Part shown: positions 46,940 to 58,899 of the stretch, piece after piece
Numbering within the stretch: position 1 is the stretch's first letter
Layout: each line of letters starts with the position of its first letter
Origin: Sipunculus nudus
Lineage: Eukaryota; Annelida; Sipuncula; Golfingiida; Sipunculidae
DNA length: 64,000 nt
Assembly (NCBI GenBank): GCA_026874595.1
Contig: CM049309.1
Coordinates: 50,196,079-50,260,078, forward strand
Direction: 5' to 3'
The notes under the pieces: model-generated
The model's input: the letters and a program-made list of their open reading frames with translations, nothing else
What the model was told of the DNA's origin: nothing
Databases searched by the model: none
Program-made: the position numbers and the translations under genes

Positions 46940-49160
46940 TATTTTATTTAAAAAGGCATGAATGCCATTTTGCCATGGCTAGTCTGTTACAGGCACTGGA
47001 ATAAGTCCCGCAAAATGTACATCTACAGAAATGCATTGGCGTTTAATTAGCTTTCTTCTCTAGTAAGGATATCTCTCTACTACAAACAAAACCTAAGTTC
47101 CTCTAGATTCCCGTTATTTTGAGGTGTTTCTGTATTTTCAAATATAGTACGCACATTTCTCATTGCACAAGCTTTATATAAATCTGTCAATGCCGAAATC
47201 TACACTGCAGTGGTTGGCCAGACTATTAAAATGCATGGCCTAGCAAATGATAACATTCAGTTATGAATTAATACTTTAACACAAAAGAGAAAAGGTCCGT
47301 GAACGAAACGATGTGCAAACCGGTGGTGTACCAATTAATGACTATATCGATGACTGGTCGTTTTCTTTCATAACCGACTAAATTGGTGCCCTTTCGCATA
47401 ATCTCACAAACGATTGTTTTATGCACATGAAAAATTGTAACAGAATGCACAGAAAAGGTTTTTGATCATTTTACCATAAGTATAAGGACCTATTTATATG
47501 TAAACAAAATAATTTGTGTTTTATCGGCCTCCCACATATGTAACTTATTATTATGCAAATATAAGACAAAACGGTGTACATTCGGCACAAAACTGTATTT
47601 TGTATTTTATCTTTTCATATTACTGTATTTCCAAATTTGAAGAGATAAACTTCACTACAATTGAGGATGTTATCATATATTGAGGATGTCTTCTACGTCA
47701 TTTACAGGACTGACATATACCTGATTTCACGACCCCTGAAAACCCCGATTGTGATTTTATTCTTGTGTTTTCAAATAGTTCTCAATAAAACCCAAATTAA
47801 ACTGAGGAGAACTGACGTACCGCCATTTTAGAAGAGTGCAGTGGAGAAAATGTATGTTTACGCATTCATGTTGACAGCCTTTCTGTTTGACTGCATTGCG
47901 ACCTTTTTGTGCGGACGGAATCCTAGGTGTCTCCCAGGTGTTATTCAAAATAACGGAAGACCCTCTAAATGAAAAAGCCATACAGTGTTATTTTAGAAAT
48001 TTCGATACCAATGAGAATCGTGAAGCAGCCACTGACAAGTGTTAATTATTGGATATGAACTCCTCGGATACGACCTTTGCCATATAGGGTAATACGGAGA
48101 CATAGTTTTCTTGGAAAATTGTGGATAAGCTCATTATGAGAAGGAGGGAAGAATCCGATCTCGCTTGGTGCTCGCAGGTTAACTGAGAAGTGCGCCCTGG
48201 GCAGTCGATGTCATTAATTACACCGCCTGACGCGGAGGAGATTCCTATTGAAATATTGCGTGCCAAGTCAGTTTGAATCGGTAAGATGCAGGCCGTTGTG
48301 TACTGATACTCAAGTTATTTATTTCCTGCCAGCAAAACCCGATCCATTCCTGCTTATCATTAACAGAAATATAGTCCCAAAAACCACTGGCAATCAGCGA
48401 TTTAAAACTAAAATTTCAATTAAATGTGGGATAATAACGTAACATTTTAACCAGGGGATAACTGTAACTATCAGCTTTGGATTACCACATATTTGATTGA
48501 TCATGCTTCTCAAGGACTGCCGGGGCAAATGACCTGGGGGGACCAGACAATAGTATGCAATTGGTCCCCGGGCAACGGAGTTAATCAATCTGTTTATCGT
48601 GGGAATCCATCCGGGGCATCTTTAACAAATGGACAGCCTTCGCTTTTTTATGTCTGTTCATCTTGTCATGCGGCCATTTTGTGAATTACAGAAGAATCTC
48701 TGTAATTTAATAATGTGTAATTTGAGTTTAGTAATTATGTTCGGGAAAACACGGGTATTGAGATTCAAGCATTGGTCTTGTTTTCTGAAAAATAAGGGAG
48801 ACAATCCAGGCGAGTCCTGTTAGGCACACCAAAAAAAAACTCTCAAAATCTTCTCAACATATTTTTTTACAGAATATAAAGAATAAATGTCTTAGTTGTC
48901 TATTTCATAAATGTATAACGAAAAATGAGCTAAAGTTGACAGAAATTGTAATTAAAAAGAGTGATACCCGGGTATGTTTATTTTCTGTTCCATTCGCCTA
49001 GAGGTACAAAAAGATGTAGATTTTAACATGATGTTATGAGCTGCACGCAGAAATTTGTGAGGTTTTATTTGGTCGGAATTGGATTCAGCATGCCCTAAAT
49101 TCTTGGAATCTATAAAAAAAATCATTAAAATTGGACAAATAAGTCATGTTTTGTTACCAA
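46940..49160. other. No supportable gene
   Basis: About 2.2 kb. A frame at 48493-48684 has a fairly protein-like composition (GLPGQMTWGDQTIVCNWSPG) but no splice context or recognised family, so it is not called as a gene. Confidence 0.4.
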
Positions 49161-49180
49161 AAGCCTGCTCTCAAAGGGGT

Positions 49181-49216
49181 CAATGGCGGCCATCTTAAAA
49201 ATGGCGGCCATCTTGA
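49181..49216 (+). repeat. Duplicated AATGGCGGCCATCTT word
   Basis: Two copies of a 15-mer, 19 bp apart, within AT-rich DNA. Such ATGGCGGCC-type words recur at the ends of molluscan repeats, and a related ATGGCCGC word occurs at about 44960. The element is not delimited. Confidence 0.5.
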
Positions 49217-49229
49217 AATTTTTATTGGC

Positions 49230-50080
49230 TAACATTTTTTTATGAAAAAAGATAGCCCCTAGATAATACACATACCAAGTTTGGTGCTTGTATCATCAAC
49301 TGAAGTGTTCTGCACTTATCTGCACATTGTAACAGAATCGGAAATATCTTACTCGCAAGACCTTGTTTAAATAAACGAATATTTATGGATATTTTTTCCC
49401 GTGAAATATTATCTTGAGATATCAAGATATTATCCAGATTTAACATCTTAAGAGACTTTTTTCTATATTCTAAATCAGCCACCGTAAGATAGTTACCTTT
49501 TCTCAGCGTTTTACCTTATTTTTTTTTTAAAATTAGGCATCACTTCCTTGATCAGGTCTTGTAAGCTGCCACCACAGAGAAGGTCGGATTGTTCATGGAG
49601 TCTATTAGTTTTATCATTCCTGAAATATCTCGTCTTTCTAGGTCTGCTTCTAAGTTTACACTTATGTTCGATATGGTACCTGTCCGACTATCTATGTTTA
49701 TTCGACTTTATACACCAGTTACAAAACCGGTCGGTTAAACCAATTTTACAAAATGAGTTGTCAAAAAAACCTCGATATTGATCATCGAGCCTGTGTTATA
49801 TTTGATGCAATTTTAAACAGAGACCATAGCCGCTTTCCATTTATCCGAAACCCGTTAACTCCCATTGATTTATAGTAAAGATATAGATATACTGAACTTG
49901 TTCTGTCAGACAGCATACGTGATAACAATCAAATTTGACATTTTGAACGTCATATGGTTGTTAACAAAGTTATATGTGGAAAAACATGTTTATATAAGGC
50001 TTAAAAATAAGCTTCTTAATAAAAATAACATATGTTACGGGGTGACATAAAAGCGGACCGAACTGTCTCGCTAGTGAAAC
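49230..50080. other. No supportable gene
   Basis: AT-rich sequence. Nothing recognised. Confidence 0.45.
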
Positions 50081-50087
50081 TTGCTTT

Positions 50088-50160
50088 TCTAGCGAAGCGG
50101 TTGGTATGCCGGACTTTTGCGCCACCGTTATGGGTTCGAATCCCGGAACGAACCCAGTAT
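50088..50160 (+). repeat. tRNA-like segment (SINE head or tRNA pseudogene)
   Basis: TCTAGCGAAGCGGTTGGTAT (A-box-like) and GGGTTCGAATCCCGG (B box) are spaced as in a tRNA. I could not pair an acceptor stem, so a functional tRNA is unlikely. No SINE body shared with the other copies was seen downstream. Confidence 0.45.
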
Positions 50161-50169
50161 TTTCCCCTG

Positions 50170-52005
50170 AAAATATGTCTTTCGTAACACATAAAACAAA
50201 TACAATTCTATTCTTTAAGAGATACATGAACTTTACTATCCCTGCAAAAATTAAGGTTAAATAATTTTAGGTTTGACAGGGCAGGGAAATATGAGGATAT
50301 GTTGTGTCTTTCGCAAATCACTACAGTTCTGAATGTCAGATCAACTGAGTCATCGGATGATAAGTTTAGCTTGCCATGAATCATTTAATCAGTTCTCTTG
50401 TTTTAAGTTAAAATGAATGCCCTTTGAACTTTAATTATCGTAGCACAGGAGTTCTATTGAGACTCCGTAATCTATGCAAATAAATGTGAGAACTCTGGCC
50501 ACAGAAATAGTTATGGCAATATCATACCACGGTACACTGATCTGTAGTGAGCCATGTCACAGCTTCTAGGATTATCGTACATATGGGATAAAGGGTTATT
50601 AAATTAAGGCACAGTTAAAGGTCTTCAGAAAAATGAAAACGAAGACATCTTGTTGTTCAATGACCTGCTGTCTGTAAGACAGCTGGTTTTGCTTTTAACA
50701 TTGAGTTCTCTCTCATAAAACAGAGATAAACATGTTGCTAGTACTGCCACAACTAGCTATCCTACTACTAGAAGAAATACTAACACTAATTACTACTACT
50801 AATAATAAAAATAAAACATCCGACAAAACTGATAAAATCCAAACGATATTAGAACCTTTATATTTGAAGTAAATTATAAAGCAGAAGTCCTTTCAATAAT
50901 ATCAAAAGTGCTACTGATGTCTGATAAAATTCCTACAAGTCAAGATTCATGTATAAATTTATTTTACTAAAGGCACCAAGTTACGACGGACCGCAGAAAT
51001 GTCAGAATCCGGTAGTTATTTGATCAAATGCGTCATTTTTTCTGATTGTTTAATTTTGTTTTAGAGGAAATCCCTATGTCGCACTGTTAGTGAGATTGAA
51101 AACAAGGTGCACCGTTCGCCCTAATACTGTCTCCACTGACAGCCTTGCCTCTCGGTGCATCTGTACTTTTATGTCAACTCACTTGATCCAGATCATTTTT
51201 AAATCCCATCACGCCACTCTCCATGTCTCAGACTCCCTCATCTGTTTTCGTTTTATCGCTATCGGAGTGACGTTGTACATACGGACAGGGGACATACCGT
51301 CAGATCCCTAATGCAGGGCTTTTATCGGGAAATCGTCCCCGCAGAGCTCTTGGCGTACTGGTTATTTGACGGGTGATCCTGTATGGAATATATCGGGGAA
51401 CGAATGACGGGAATAAGAAAAAATCGGCAAAACTAAGTAAAAAAAATCCGGAGTGTTTACTTTATGGTCTATTCAAAGATTTTAAAGCCAGGTGTGTTAA
51501 GGAAGCATAGATGGCAAAACGAAATTAAAATAATATCAAAATATAACAAAAAAATGTCTAGATGTTCGGTTAAAATTTTCCCAAAATTATCTTAGCAGCG
51601 ATTATATACAAAAGGTTTTCTATGTTCACACCATTTGTACAATTAATTTTTATTTCGGGGGCTACTTCATTTTGCCGATATATCCATCGGTGCTATCTTA
51701 CATGACTGATTGCGAAAACTCTTTTGGACCCTCTGTTCCTGGGATTCAAATTCGAAGGGGATCAACATGCCCGTTTCTGGCTGCAGGACAAAGAAGACCA
51801 AATTTAGGGTGTCAATTAAGTAGTGACTGACCATTGCCATAAACCTCACACAAACCAGTCAGCTTGGTAAACACTGTGCTACTAACTGGCCCTTACATTT
51901 CACTCTTATCATATCGTGACACTATTTCTAATCATATAATGATATAATAATGACAAAATAAATTCAATTTTGCAAAACCATTAAAAATTTACCGGCTTGT
52001 TCGGC
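50170..52005. other. No supportable gene
   Basis: About 1.8 kb. A frame at 51090-51311 is CT-rich and unrecognised. No repeats recognised. Confidence 0.5.
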
Positions 52006-52009
52006 TCAG

Positions 52010-52255
52010 GGTAACGCACAGGATTCAAAGTCGGAAGATCGTGAGTTCGAATCTCAGCCATCGGGGTGAGATTTTTCACGGTCGGCCTCTACCGAAAATT
52101 GAACGATCTTCAAGCTTAATGGGAAGGCCGTACCTGTGTTTAACTCACAAACGAGTGCGCCTTTCAGGGGTTCCTTGGTGGTATGACCAAGCAATGGGGC
52201 CGGTGAACCATCAAGGACCCGCAGGTTCAGTAGTCAGCGGGCTTGGTTAACACCA
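52010..52255 (+). mobile_element. tRNA-derived SINE, near complete
   Basis: The tRNA-like head (CGGCTCAGGGTAACGCACAG, then B box GAGTTCGAATCTCAG) is followed by GGGGTGAGATTTTTCACGGT and AATGGGAAGGCCGTACC. Next come AACTCACAAACGAGTGCGCC, TTTCAGGGG and GACCCGCAGG. The tail is GGTTAACACCAGAATACAAA. The body matches the minus-strand fragment at 1735-1835, and the head matches 37390-37460. Length is about 245 bp, typical of a SINE. Confidence 0.75.
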
Positions 52256-52259
52256 GAAT

Positions 52260-53100
52260 ACAAAATTAGAGGAAAACCGTGATACTGCCCTGTCACGAAT
52301 ATCGAAACCGGAATGGAATTCTGCAGCTGTAAATAAATTTAGAGTTAAACTAGCATTAAAAATGGAGGCGGTTACCTCCAACAACAAAAAATTCTTTAAA
52401 AAAATTTTGAAATTTGACACATGTGGATCATCTCCCCCTGGTGTCTTATAACCGTAGATGGGACTCTCCAACATTTTGACCTGAGCGTCCAGTGCTCTTA
52501 TAATTTTCTACCAGTTGAAAGCCCTATTGAATCAAGCCATAGAAAGCCATGTCCTCAAGGGGAGAGACGGATTAAAACTTTCTGTCGGAAGGCGAGGATG
52601 CAATTAGACCTTCGTGTGCGACTGTGTCGCATGTCAATGGTAGACCTGACACCTGCCTCACAACTTGTAAGCTTTGCCACCCGTGCAAGGCCATGACAAG
52701 CGCTCATTATCAAATACATCCGGCGCCACCGGACTGTCGTTACACCCTGCCGACCATTCATGTAACGCCCAGACGTCAAAGTTCGACTGGCGAGGGTGCA
52801 TGTGCTTATTAAGCCTTGGTCCGTTCCTGCGAAAAAGTCACTAAACGTCAGTGAAAGATAAAGATTAACTTTTAAAATGGTCAGACTAATCTTTATCCAA
52901 ATTACCTGACATGTACGTCGATTTGAGAGGTCATGCTCTTATCTTGTTGATTTAGGTTATCTGTCAAAGCCCTGTTGATCAAGACTTAAATTATCAGGGA
53001 TTTGGAGGTTAATTATTAAAATTAGGAGTGAGGTTTGATGCACATGTTTTAATTTTATCAACATCACCAGTAACTAGATACCTCAGGGCTTCCTCTGACA
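52260..53100. other. No supportable gene; GC-richer patch at 52590-52800
   Basis: Several overlapping frames (52421-52812 and 52555-52779 on the other strand) cross a GC-richer patch with Cys/Arg/Thr-rich peptides. None shows a recognised domain or a convincing acceptor/donor pair. Confidence 0.35.
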
Positions 53101-53104
53101 CCTA

Positions 53105-53105
<1 letters not shown>

Positions 53106-53172
<67 letters not shown>
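53106..53172. repeat. (TA)n microsatellite
   Basis: About 33 uninterrupted TA units. Confidence 0.97.
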
Positions 53173-53174
<2 letters not shown>

Positions 53175-53179
53175 TACAT

Positions 53180-53740
53180 ACATTTATTGGCGCTCTCCTA
53201 TATTTTCCTCTATATTTTCCAGCTTTTGGACTATAATCTCCTATATTTCCCTTTTAATTCACTGTACAGAATTCTTTCTCGTATAACTTTTTTATGAATA
53301 ATTATTGCTTTAGAGACATGTTGTTATTATAAGAAACACTCGGCTCTTTATAGAAAGTAAGTGGTTCAGTTGCCAGCCAGCAAAACAAATATGAACATTT
53401 ATAGCTGTCAATAAAAGGACACATTCAAAAGACACATGACCGGTGGCCATGATGGCTTTCATATTATTTCAAATATTGTTCTGATATTGTAGGTAAGCAA
53501 GGGTGGCACCTGTTTTGGAGCTCGGTGTTGTCGAGCGCTTAATGGCTGTATATGCCGTATTATACGTGTTTGTGTTACACAGTCATACAATTACAGTAAT
53601 CAAAACTAATCAAACATAGTTTAAAATGCTGCTGTGAGAACTGAAGGTGTGACTAAGTAAAACACAATCATGCAGTGTAAACCCCGTTACTCCCTCCGCC
53701 AGAAAGGTATGCGTACTTGTGCGTGCGTTCACAATATAAC
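53180..53740. other. No supportable gene
   Basis: AT-rich sequence left of the transposon copy at 53756. Nothing recognised. Confidence 0.45.
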
Positions 53741-53746
53741 TCGCGC

Positions 53747-54463
53747 AGTTATAACTACGCTCTTTACACAGCGCTTTACCTATAGTGCTACTACCTATAT
53801 CGTAAGGCGCTGTTTGTTATGACCTCGTATCCTGAATTGCAACACCAGAGGGGAGCACTGTATTTTTGTCCAATCAGATGAGACTTTGTGCTGGAAGACA
53901 AAGCCAAGCGAGAAATACACAGAGCCAATCATATTAATTTCTTTTTGAGTGACAGCTCATCCCCAAGCGTAACCGTCTGAACAGGCCACAGGCTCAGCGA
54001 GAATTGCCCCTGACGTGGTTTGCTTAGGGCCTTGGGCACATAGGATGCTCGGCCGGTGAGCTGTAATTCAAACGAAACGTAACAACAAAGGCTGCGTGCA
54101 CACCTCGCTTGCTGGTTTCAGTTCTGCAGACAACAGATACATGGCTACGCTAACACAGTCATAATGTCATAATCGAATCGGTCGATGATGCGAGAATGCA
54201 GAGGGAGCAATTTAAATTCGACCGGAAACTCAATAAGCGGCGCTTGAAGCACAGCAATGGGCGGAGCCAGGATGCCTGTCGAGTGTTTGTTTATTGGCAT
54301 CTGATTGGCTGCTTGTCACATCATACGCACGTTTATTTCAGTGGAAAACGAACCGCCATCTGGTTTCTAAATATATCATAAACGGTCAAAGCTGGCAGCG
54401 TGAAAGTCGGTTGCTTCTTTAGAAGCGCAAGATTTCCGCTGCCTCGGGAGCGTAAGTTATAAC
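53747..54463 (+). mobile_element. Non-autonomous DNA transposon (699 bp) with 9-bp target duplication, copy 2
   Basis: The element runs 53756-54454, from TACGCTCTTTACACAGCGC to ...CTGCCTCGGGAGCGTA. The 9-mer AGTTATAAC lies directly outside both ends (53747-53755 and 54455-54463). It is the inverted counterpart of 42573-43231 but differs in target duplication, so it inserted independently. It carries about 40 bp (54000-54045) absent from copy 1. No transposase. The ends plus a 9-bp duplication suggest a Mutator-like MITE. Confidence 0.88.
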
Positions 54464-54469
54464 CGAAAT

Positions 54470-55440
54470 ATCATGAAATTTTCAGAACATGAAGAATTTA
54501 GGAATTTGAAGTAGATGTTGGTGTGCATTCGGCACATGAACTGGATTCAGGAAGGTCATCAAGAAATATACCCAAATGTACAGTCACTGAAGCACAAATG
54601 AACCAGGCAATCCGAGGCGAATATATGAAAGCAAACACAAGTTGGGGAGCAACCGACAATAAGGACCTCCATGGCGGAGGCTAAGGGATGCAGCTTTCTA
54701 GTTTTTTTCATATATTATCACTGAAAATTCCTATACACCCCTGTAATTGTTATCTCTAGTATTCCTAAAAAAAATCCTGTATTTCCTGTCACGCCTAGTT
54801 TGAGCCCTGCATAGTATCTGAGTGTCAATAGCCACCTATGATGGATGAGTCTGACATACTTCACGAAGCACACGTCTCTCGTTTTCCAGGAACCCGCTAT
54901 ACCCGTGATGCTGGGTGTCATCATCCCGGATACACCAGATGATGGATATACTTAATTTTTCATTGGCACAGCTGTTGACTTGCGGTATATGTCATTTACA
55001 GGTGGGAAAAGCACGCCAGTCCGTCAGCGTGTTGTCTAATAAGTCATCCAGGTCGAGACAGGTCGGCAGGTGCTATTTATATGCAAAAGTGTCCTTTTGG
55101 TAAAAACGTCGCTTATCTGCACTGTCTGGCCCTTCAGCACCCGTGATCTCACACTTGAATGGCATCAAAGGACATTTGATTGAAGAATATATTGACGATT
55201 GGGCCAGGTTTCTCATCAAATGAACATGAGGAATATATCTGAGTGCCCCTCACGTCTGCTATAAACGACACTCTTTCTATGGTGCATATAAATGTGCGTG
55301 GCCGATGTGAAGTAATGAACGAGACAAAATAGCTTGGGAAATATATGCGGAATGAATGCTTTTATGTTTCATATAAAAGATTATTTTATCACCCGTCGGT
55401 GCTATCGATTAAGTGATGAAGATATATACCATACCATGTC
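54470..55440. other. No supportable gene
   Basis: Mixed sequence. An open stretch just right of the transposon (about 54500-54670) reads VDVGVHSAHELDSG but is not recognised. Confidence 0.4.
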
Positions 55441-55449
55441 CGTTACACC

Positions 55450-55865
55450 GCTCAGGCAATAACTAGGGTTTCTACGCCGCAGTTTTGCCTCTTCGGGTAC
55501 CCCCCTCTTTGCACTGAGGTCGCCAGAACTGACACGCCAGCCAGCCAGGTCCGGCCCGCCCTCGCTGACCGAACACCACCGGGGAATCCCCCAAGTAAAC
55601 CCGGGAGCCTGAGCCTAGCAACCAGCCAGTAATGTCCGAGCGTCACCGGCCTACCCCTGGACTACCGTGAGTCCTGCCCTGAGCCTTGTCCCTTTCGACC
55701 AGGTACGGTGTTCGTTCGATCTGAGCCTTTTCCGGAGCCTTTCCTGGTTCTCGTGCCATCATGCTTGAGCCTTGTCCCTGCTGATCCTGACCGGACCCCC
55801 GGTTTTTACGTCTCGGAGCCTTGTCCCTGATCCTTTCGGGATCCCCTCAACTTTTATCCACCAAA
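55450..55865. other. GC- and C-rich island with GAGCCTTGTCCC repeats
   Basis: Over about 400 bp the sequence is much richer in G+C than everything around it. GAGCCTTGTCCCT or close variants recur at about 55681, 55767 and 55817, with GAGCCTTTTCC at about 55722, a spacing of roughly 40-50 bp. Both strands have short frames (minus 55452-55646, 64 codons) but no recognised domain. It could be an exon or UTR, a decayed LTR, or a minisatellite remnant. Confidence 0.5.
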
Positions 55866-55869
55866 CGAA

Positions 55870-57390
55870 GATATCCACCAAATGAAGATATATATATATA
55901 TAATACGATATATATGTTATATTATTTCACAGAGAATTTTACATACAAGATGGCCACACATGGCTGTTAAGGTGCTGTTTGGACTGCTTAGGTATGCCAT
56001 TGAAAGGAGATGTATCTGAACGATAAGGGGCTAACCTCTTAACATCTCTTGCAAAAGCTGACGTAGGATTAAATAAGAAAATGACAGCGTTTTGCTATGT
56101 TTCTCAAGGTACTTTTGTGCCGTAAATGTATAAACACTTATTGTATAATATATAAAATGCGAAATGCCCCCCTTCCATAAAAATTATTCAGATTTACAGT
56201 GAAAAATTGATAATTGTATACTCTAATAGCTCGTACATGACTTTTAAGAATATAAAATAATAAACATTCTTTATAATTTCAGTTTGTTAAAAAAATGATC
56301 CTGTTATTTTTTTTTTCAAATTGCAAAACACATCACATGTACAATTACATAACACAAAATAATACAAACACATCAAGTAGACAATATAACGCACCCAAAA
56401 ATGAAACAAAAAAGGACAATTCAGTAACAAATGAATACTTCACATTGCAATACAAAATGAATATATGTACATGTACTTAATTCCCTTGTTTCAGATATCC
56501 AAATTTGTTATCCTATTTTCCCCATAATAATTTCCATTTATTGTTTCCCTTATATTCAGTTGCACATTCTAATTTCTTCTGATAATTTAGATACTTTTTA
56601 AAATTTTCTATATTAATTACAAATGATTCTTTGGTTTTATAGATATAGGCCTTACCATGAATAAAAAATTATTTTCTTTCTGTTTACTTTCTTCTGGTAT
56701 CCCCAGAATTATATGGTTTTCTGTAATAACAGTGATATTTTATATAAAATGATCCTATTATTATAATTCTGCTCCCTAATCCTATATTTGAAGCAAAAAG
56801 GTATAAAAATATAGTGAAAAATATTCTTTCTCGTGCACTGATTTCTAAAAACAACTGCCTGAGAAACCAAACCTTTTTGGCCTTAAAAGTTTCTCAATTC
56901 ATATTTACACAATAACATTGAACTGAAACGCAAAGTTCGTCATAGCTAGGACTATGCAGAAATAAAATATGCCTTCCACGTACAACAAAATCGGAAATTT
57001 ATAATTAAGACTTTCAAGAATGAATAAATAGAATAATTTATTATTCTATTTCAGCGAGTCACGTGGATAGGTCACGTGGGTGGGTCAGGAAGCCGATTTT
57101 CTGGCTCGGAAATTAGTAATCTCAAGCTCATTTGTAAATACTTTGAACCAAAGTAAGAGACCTCCGAGTCAATCTTTTTACACATGCTGCGATACCGGAT
57201 TTACTACTGGTTTCATTCTGAAAATCCCTGACAAGTATTAATTATCCATGATCCACCAGCAAAATTACATTGACAGACCCGGCCACGTGATCCGGCAACT
57301 TTAAATTTTGTCAAATGATCAGCAACACGGGAAGGTCGGCACTCGTGTTACATCAGAACATAACGGTCCGTACTGGCCTTTTATCAAGTT
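55870..57390. other. No supportable gene
   Basis: About 1.5 kb of very AT-rich sequence. Nothing recognised. Confidence 0.5.
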
Positions 57391-57394
57391 TGTA

Positions 57395-58290
57395 TTAATG
57401 ATGATGAGAGGATTTTTAGCTCTGCTGACTGTAAGTCAATTGAGGTATATGAATGGCGCTTTGTCCGTCGTCCGTCCGTCTTGCCTTGCGGTCGTCCGTA
57501 AGCAGGGCACACGTCGTAACTGCTGGCCCTAGAAACTTCTAAGTGAACATCCAGGGAGGTCAATAAAAAATTTCTTTGGAAACCTGAAAATATCATCCTA
57601 GCTATGGGGCTTGTAGGTACCCCCCAGAATAATTAAAAATTTGAAACAAAATCTCCAGTATCTTGAATTTATGCATGGATTGTCATTGATTGCCTTGAAC
57701 ATTAACTATGACAAGTTATGTCAATTCCTGAAAACTGGTGGCGCCACCTATATTTTTTTCTGGTTTTTAGCATTTTTCTATTTAAGAGAACGTCAAATGC
57801 GGGAATCATGTCAGTTTCTCAGCTGTGGTTTCACCTGGTGTCCTGAAACCTGGTATGTTTATTAATCATGAGTAGTTCTAGAAGACTGGTGGCGCCATCC
57901 ATATTTTTTCTCGTCATATTACAGCAATCATGTCCGTTTCAGTTGTGATTTTATCTAGTGTTCCAAAACCTGATGCATTTATTAACCATGATTAGTGTCT
58001 GCAGTTCCTGAATACTTGTGGCCCCACCTGTATTTTTTCTATTTTTCATGCCCTCTTTGCCTTTATTTTGACACCGCCAAATTACATTGATACAATCAGA
58101 TCATTAACTGTGGTTTCATATGGTGTCCTAAAACACCTTGTGTGTCTATTTAGTCTCCAACCATCAAGTTAGGCTAGATCAATTGCTCTTGAAATCAGGT
58201 ATTACCTGCTAAAGACTGGTGGTGCCACTTACATTGTTTCAAACTTTTTACGCATTTTTTTCTATGTTTGAGACCGTAAAATTACAGCGA
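57395..58290 (+). repeat. Dispersed repeat R2, long plus-strand copy with internal repeats
   Basis: GTCAATTGAGGTATATGAAT, GCGCTTTGTCCGTCGTCCG, CTAGAAACTTCTAAGTGAAC, CAGAATAATTAAAAATTTG, TCCAGTATCTTGAA and GGTGGCGCCACC match 25405-25885 in order. Beyond that, the block ACTGGTGGCGCCAYC...GTCCTGAAACCTGGT recurs in diverging form at about 57875, 58010 and 58215, giving a degenerate tandem. The Helentron relic begins shortly after its right edge. Confidence 0.65.
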
Positions 58291-58439
58291 TCGTATTCTT
58301 AATGCAGCCATGTGAAATCCAACTTAGGTATTGTATGCGTTGGCCCTTTGTCAGTCATCTTTTTGTCTGTTCATCCGTCTGTCTTACCATCTTGCCAGCC
58401 ATGAGCAGACCACAAATTGTAACTGCTGGTTTACTGAAA

Positions 58440-58870
58440 ATAACTCAACTAGCTGTTGAATTGCCATATGACATAAATTGCAATATTGCAGTTCAGTTTG
58501 AAGATATCAACATTGGTGGAGACACACGAAAAAAAAGAATAGTCACTTTTACACACAAGGAATATGAAAACAGTAGACACCAATATTTGCTATAAAACGC
58601 ACCTTCAATACAGAAAAGAAACACATTCTTATCAGTCGTTCACAATTTCCTTTGAAAATTGCTGCAGAAAAAAACCGTTTGGAAAACACAGGGAAGCTCT
58701 CTCGACCAAGTCGTGGTAGCCATGACGACACAAGGAAGCTCGTGCATGGACATTATGTTGCACTCAGAAGGGCCAGAAAAATAGATGCTTTATTCATCAT
58801 ACATTTGAATGAAGACAAAATAGCAACAGATCCAAAAGTCAGGGATGAAATGGTTCGATTACGTACTGAT
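58440..58870 (+). pseudogene. PIF1-type helicase C-terminus, Helentron/Helitron relic
   Basis: Three separated frame segments line up in family order. AVQFEDINIGGDTRKKR (about 58488-58540) matches the ...V.F.D..IG...R block. QFPLKIAAEK (about 58640) then KTQGSSLDQVVVAM (next frame, about 58680-58720) matches helicase motif VI (aa..TIHK.QG.TLD.VVV). HYVALRRARKIDALFI and EDKIATDPKVRDEMVRLR (about 58745-58865) match the conserved tail (HYVALSR...L.I......I..D..V..EM.RLR). At least two frameshifts, and a His-to-Trp change at the TIHK position, show that it is dead. In Helitron-like elements, PIF1 helicase follows a Rep nuclease that nicks for rolling-circle transposition. No Rep part is found here. 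Confidence 0.7.
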
Positions 58871-58899
58871 TACCAGCTTAAATTGAAGTTCATGCTGCC

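Noticed and set aside
50088-50160. Possible functional tRNA gene
   Set aside because: A and B boxes are present, but no acceptor or anticodon stem could be paired. More likely a SINE head or pseudo-tRNA.
42646-54381. Conserved 61-codon frame shared by two loci (MQREQFKFDRKL...)
   Set aside because: Both are inside copies of one transposon. Nearly all nucleotide differences change the residue, so conservation reflects recent transposition, not coding constraint.
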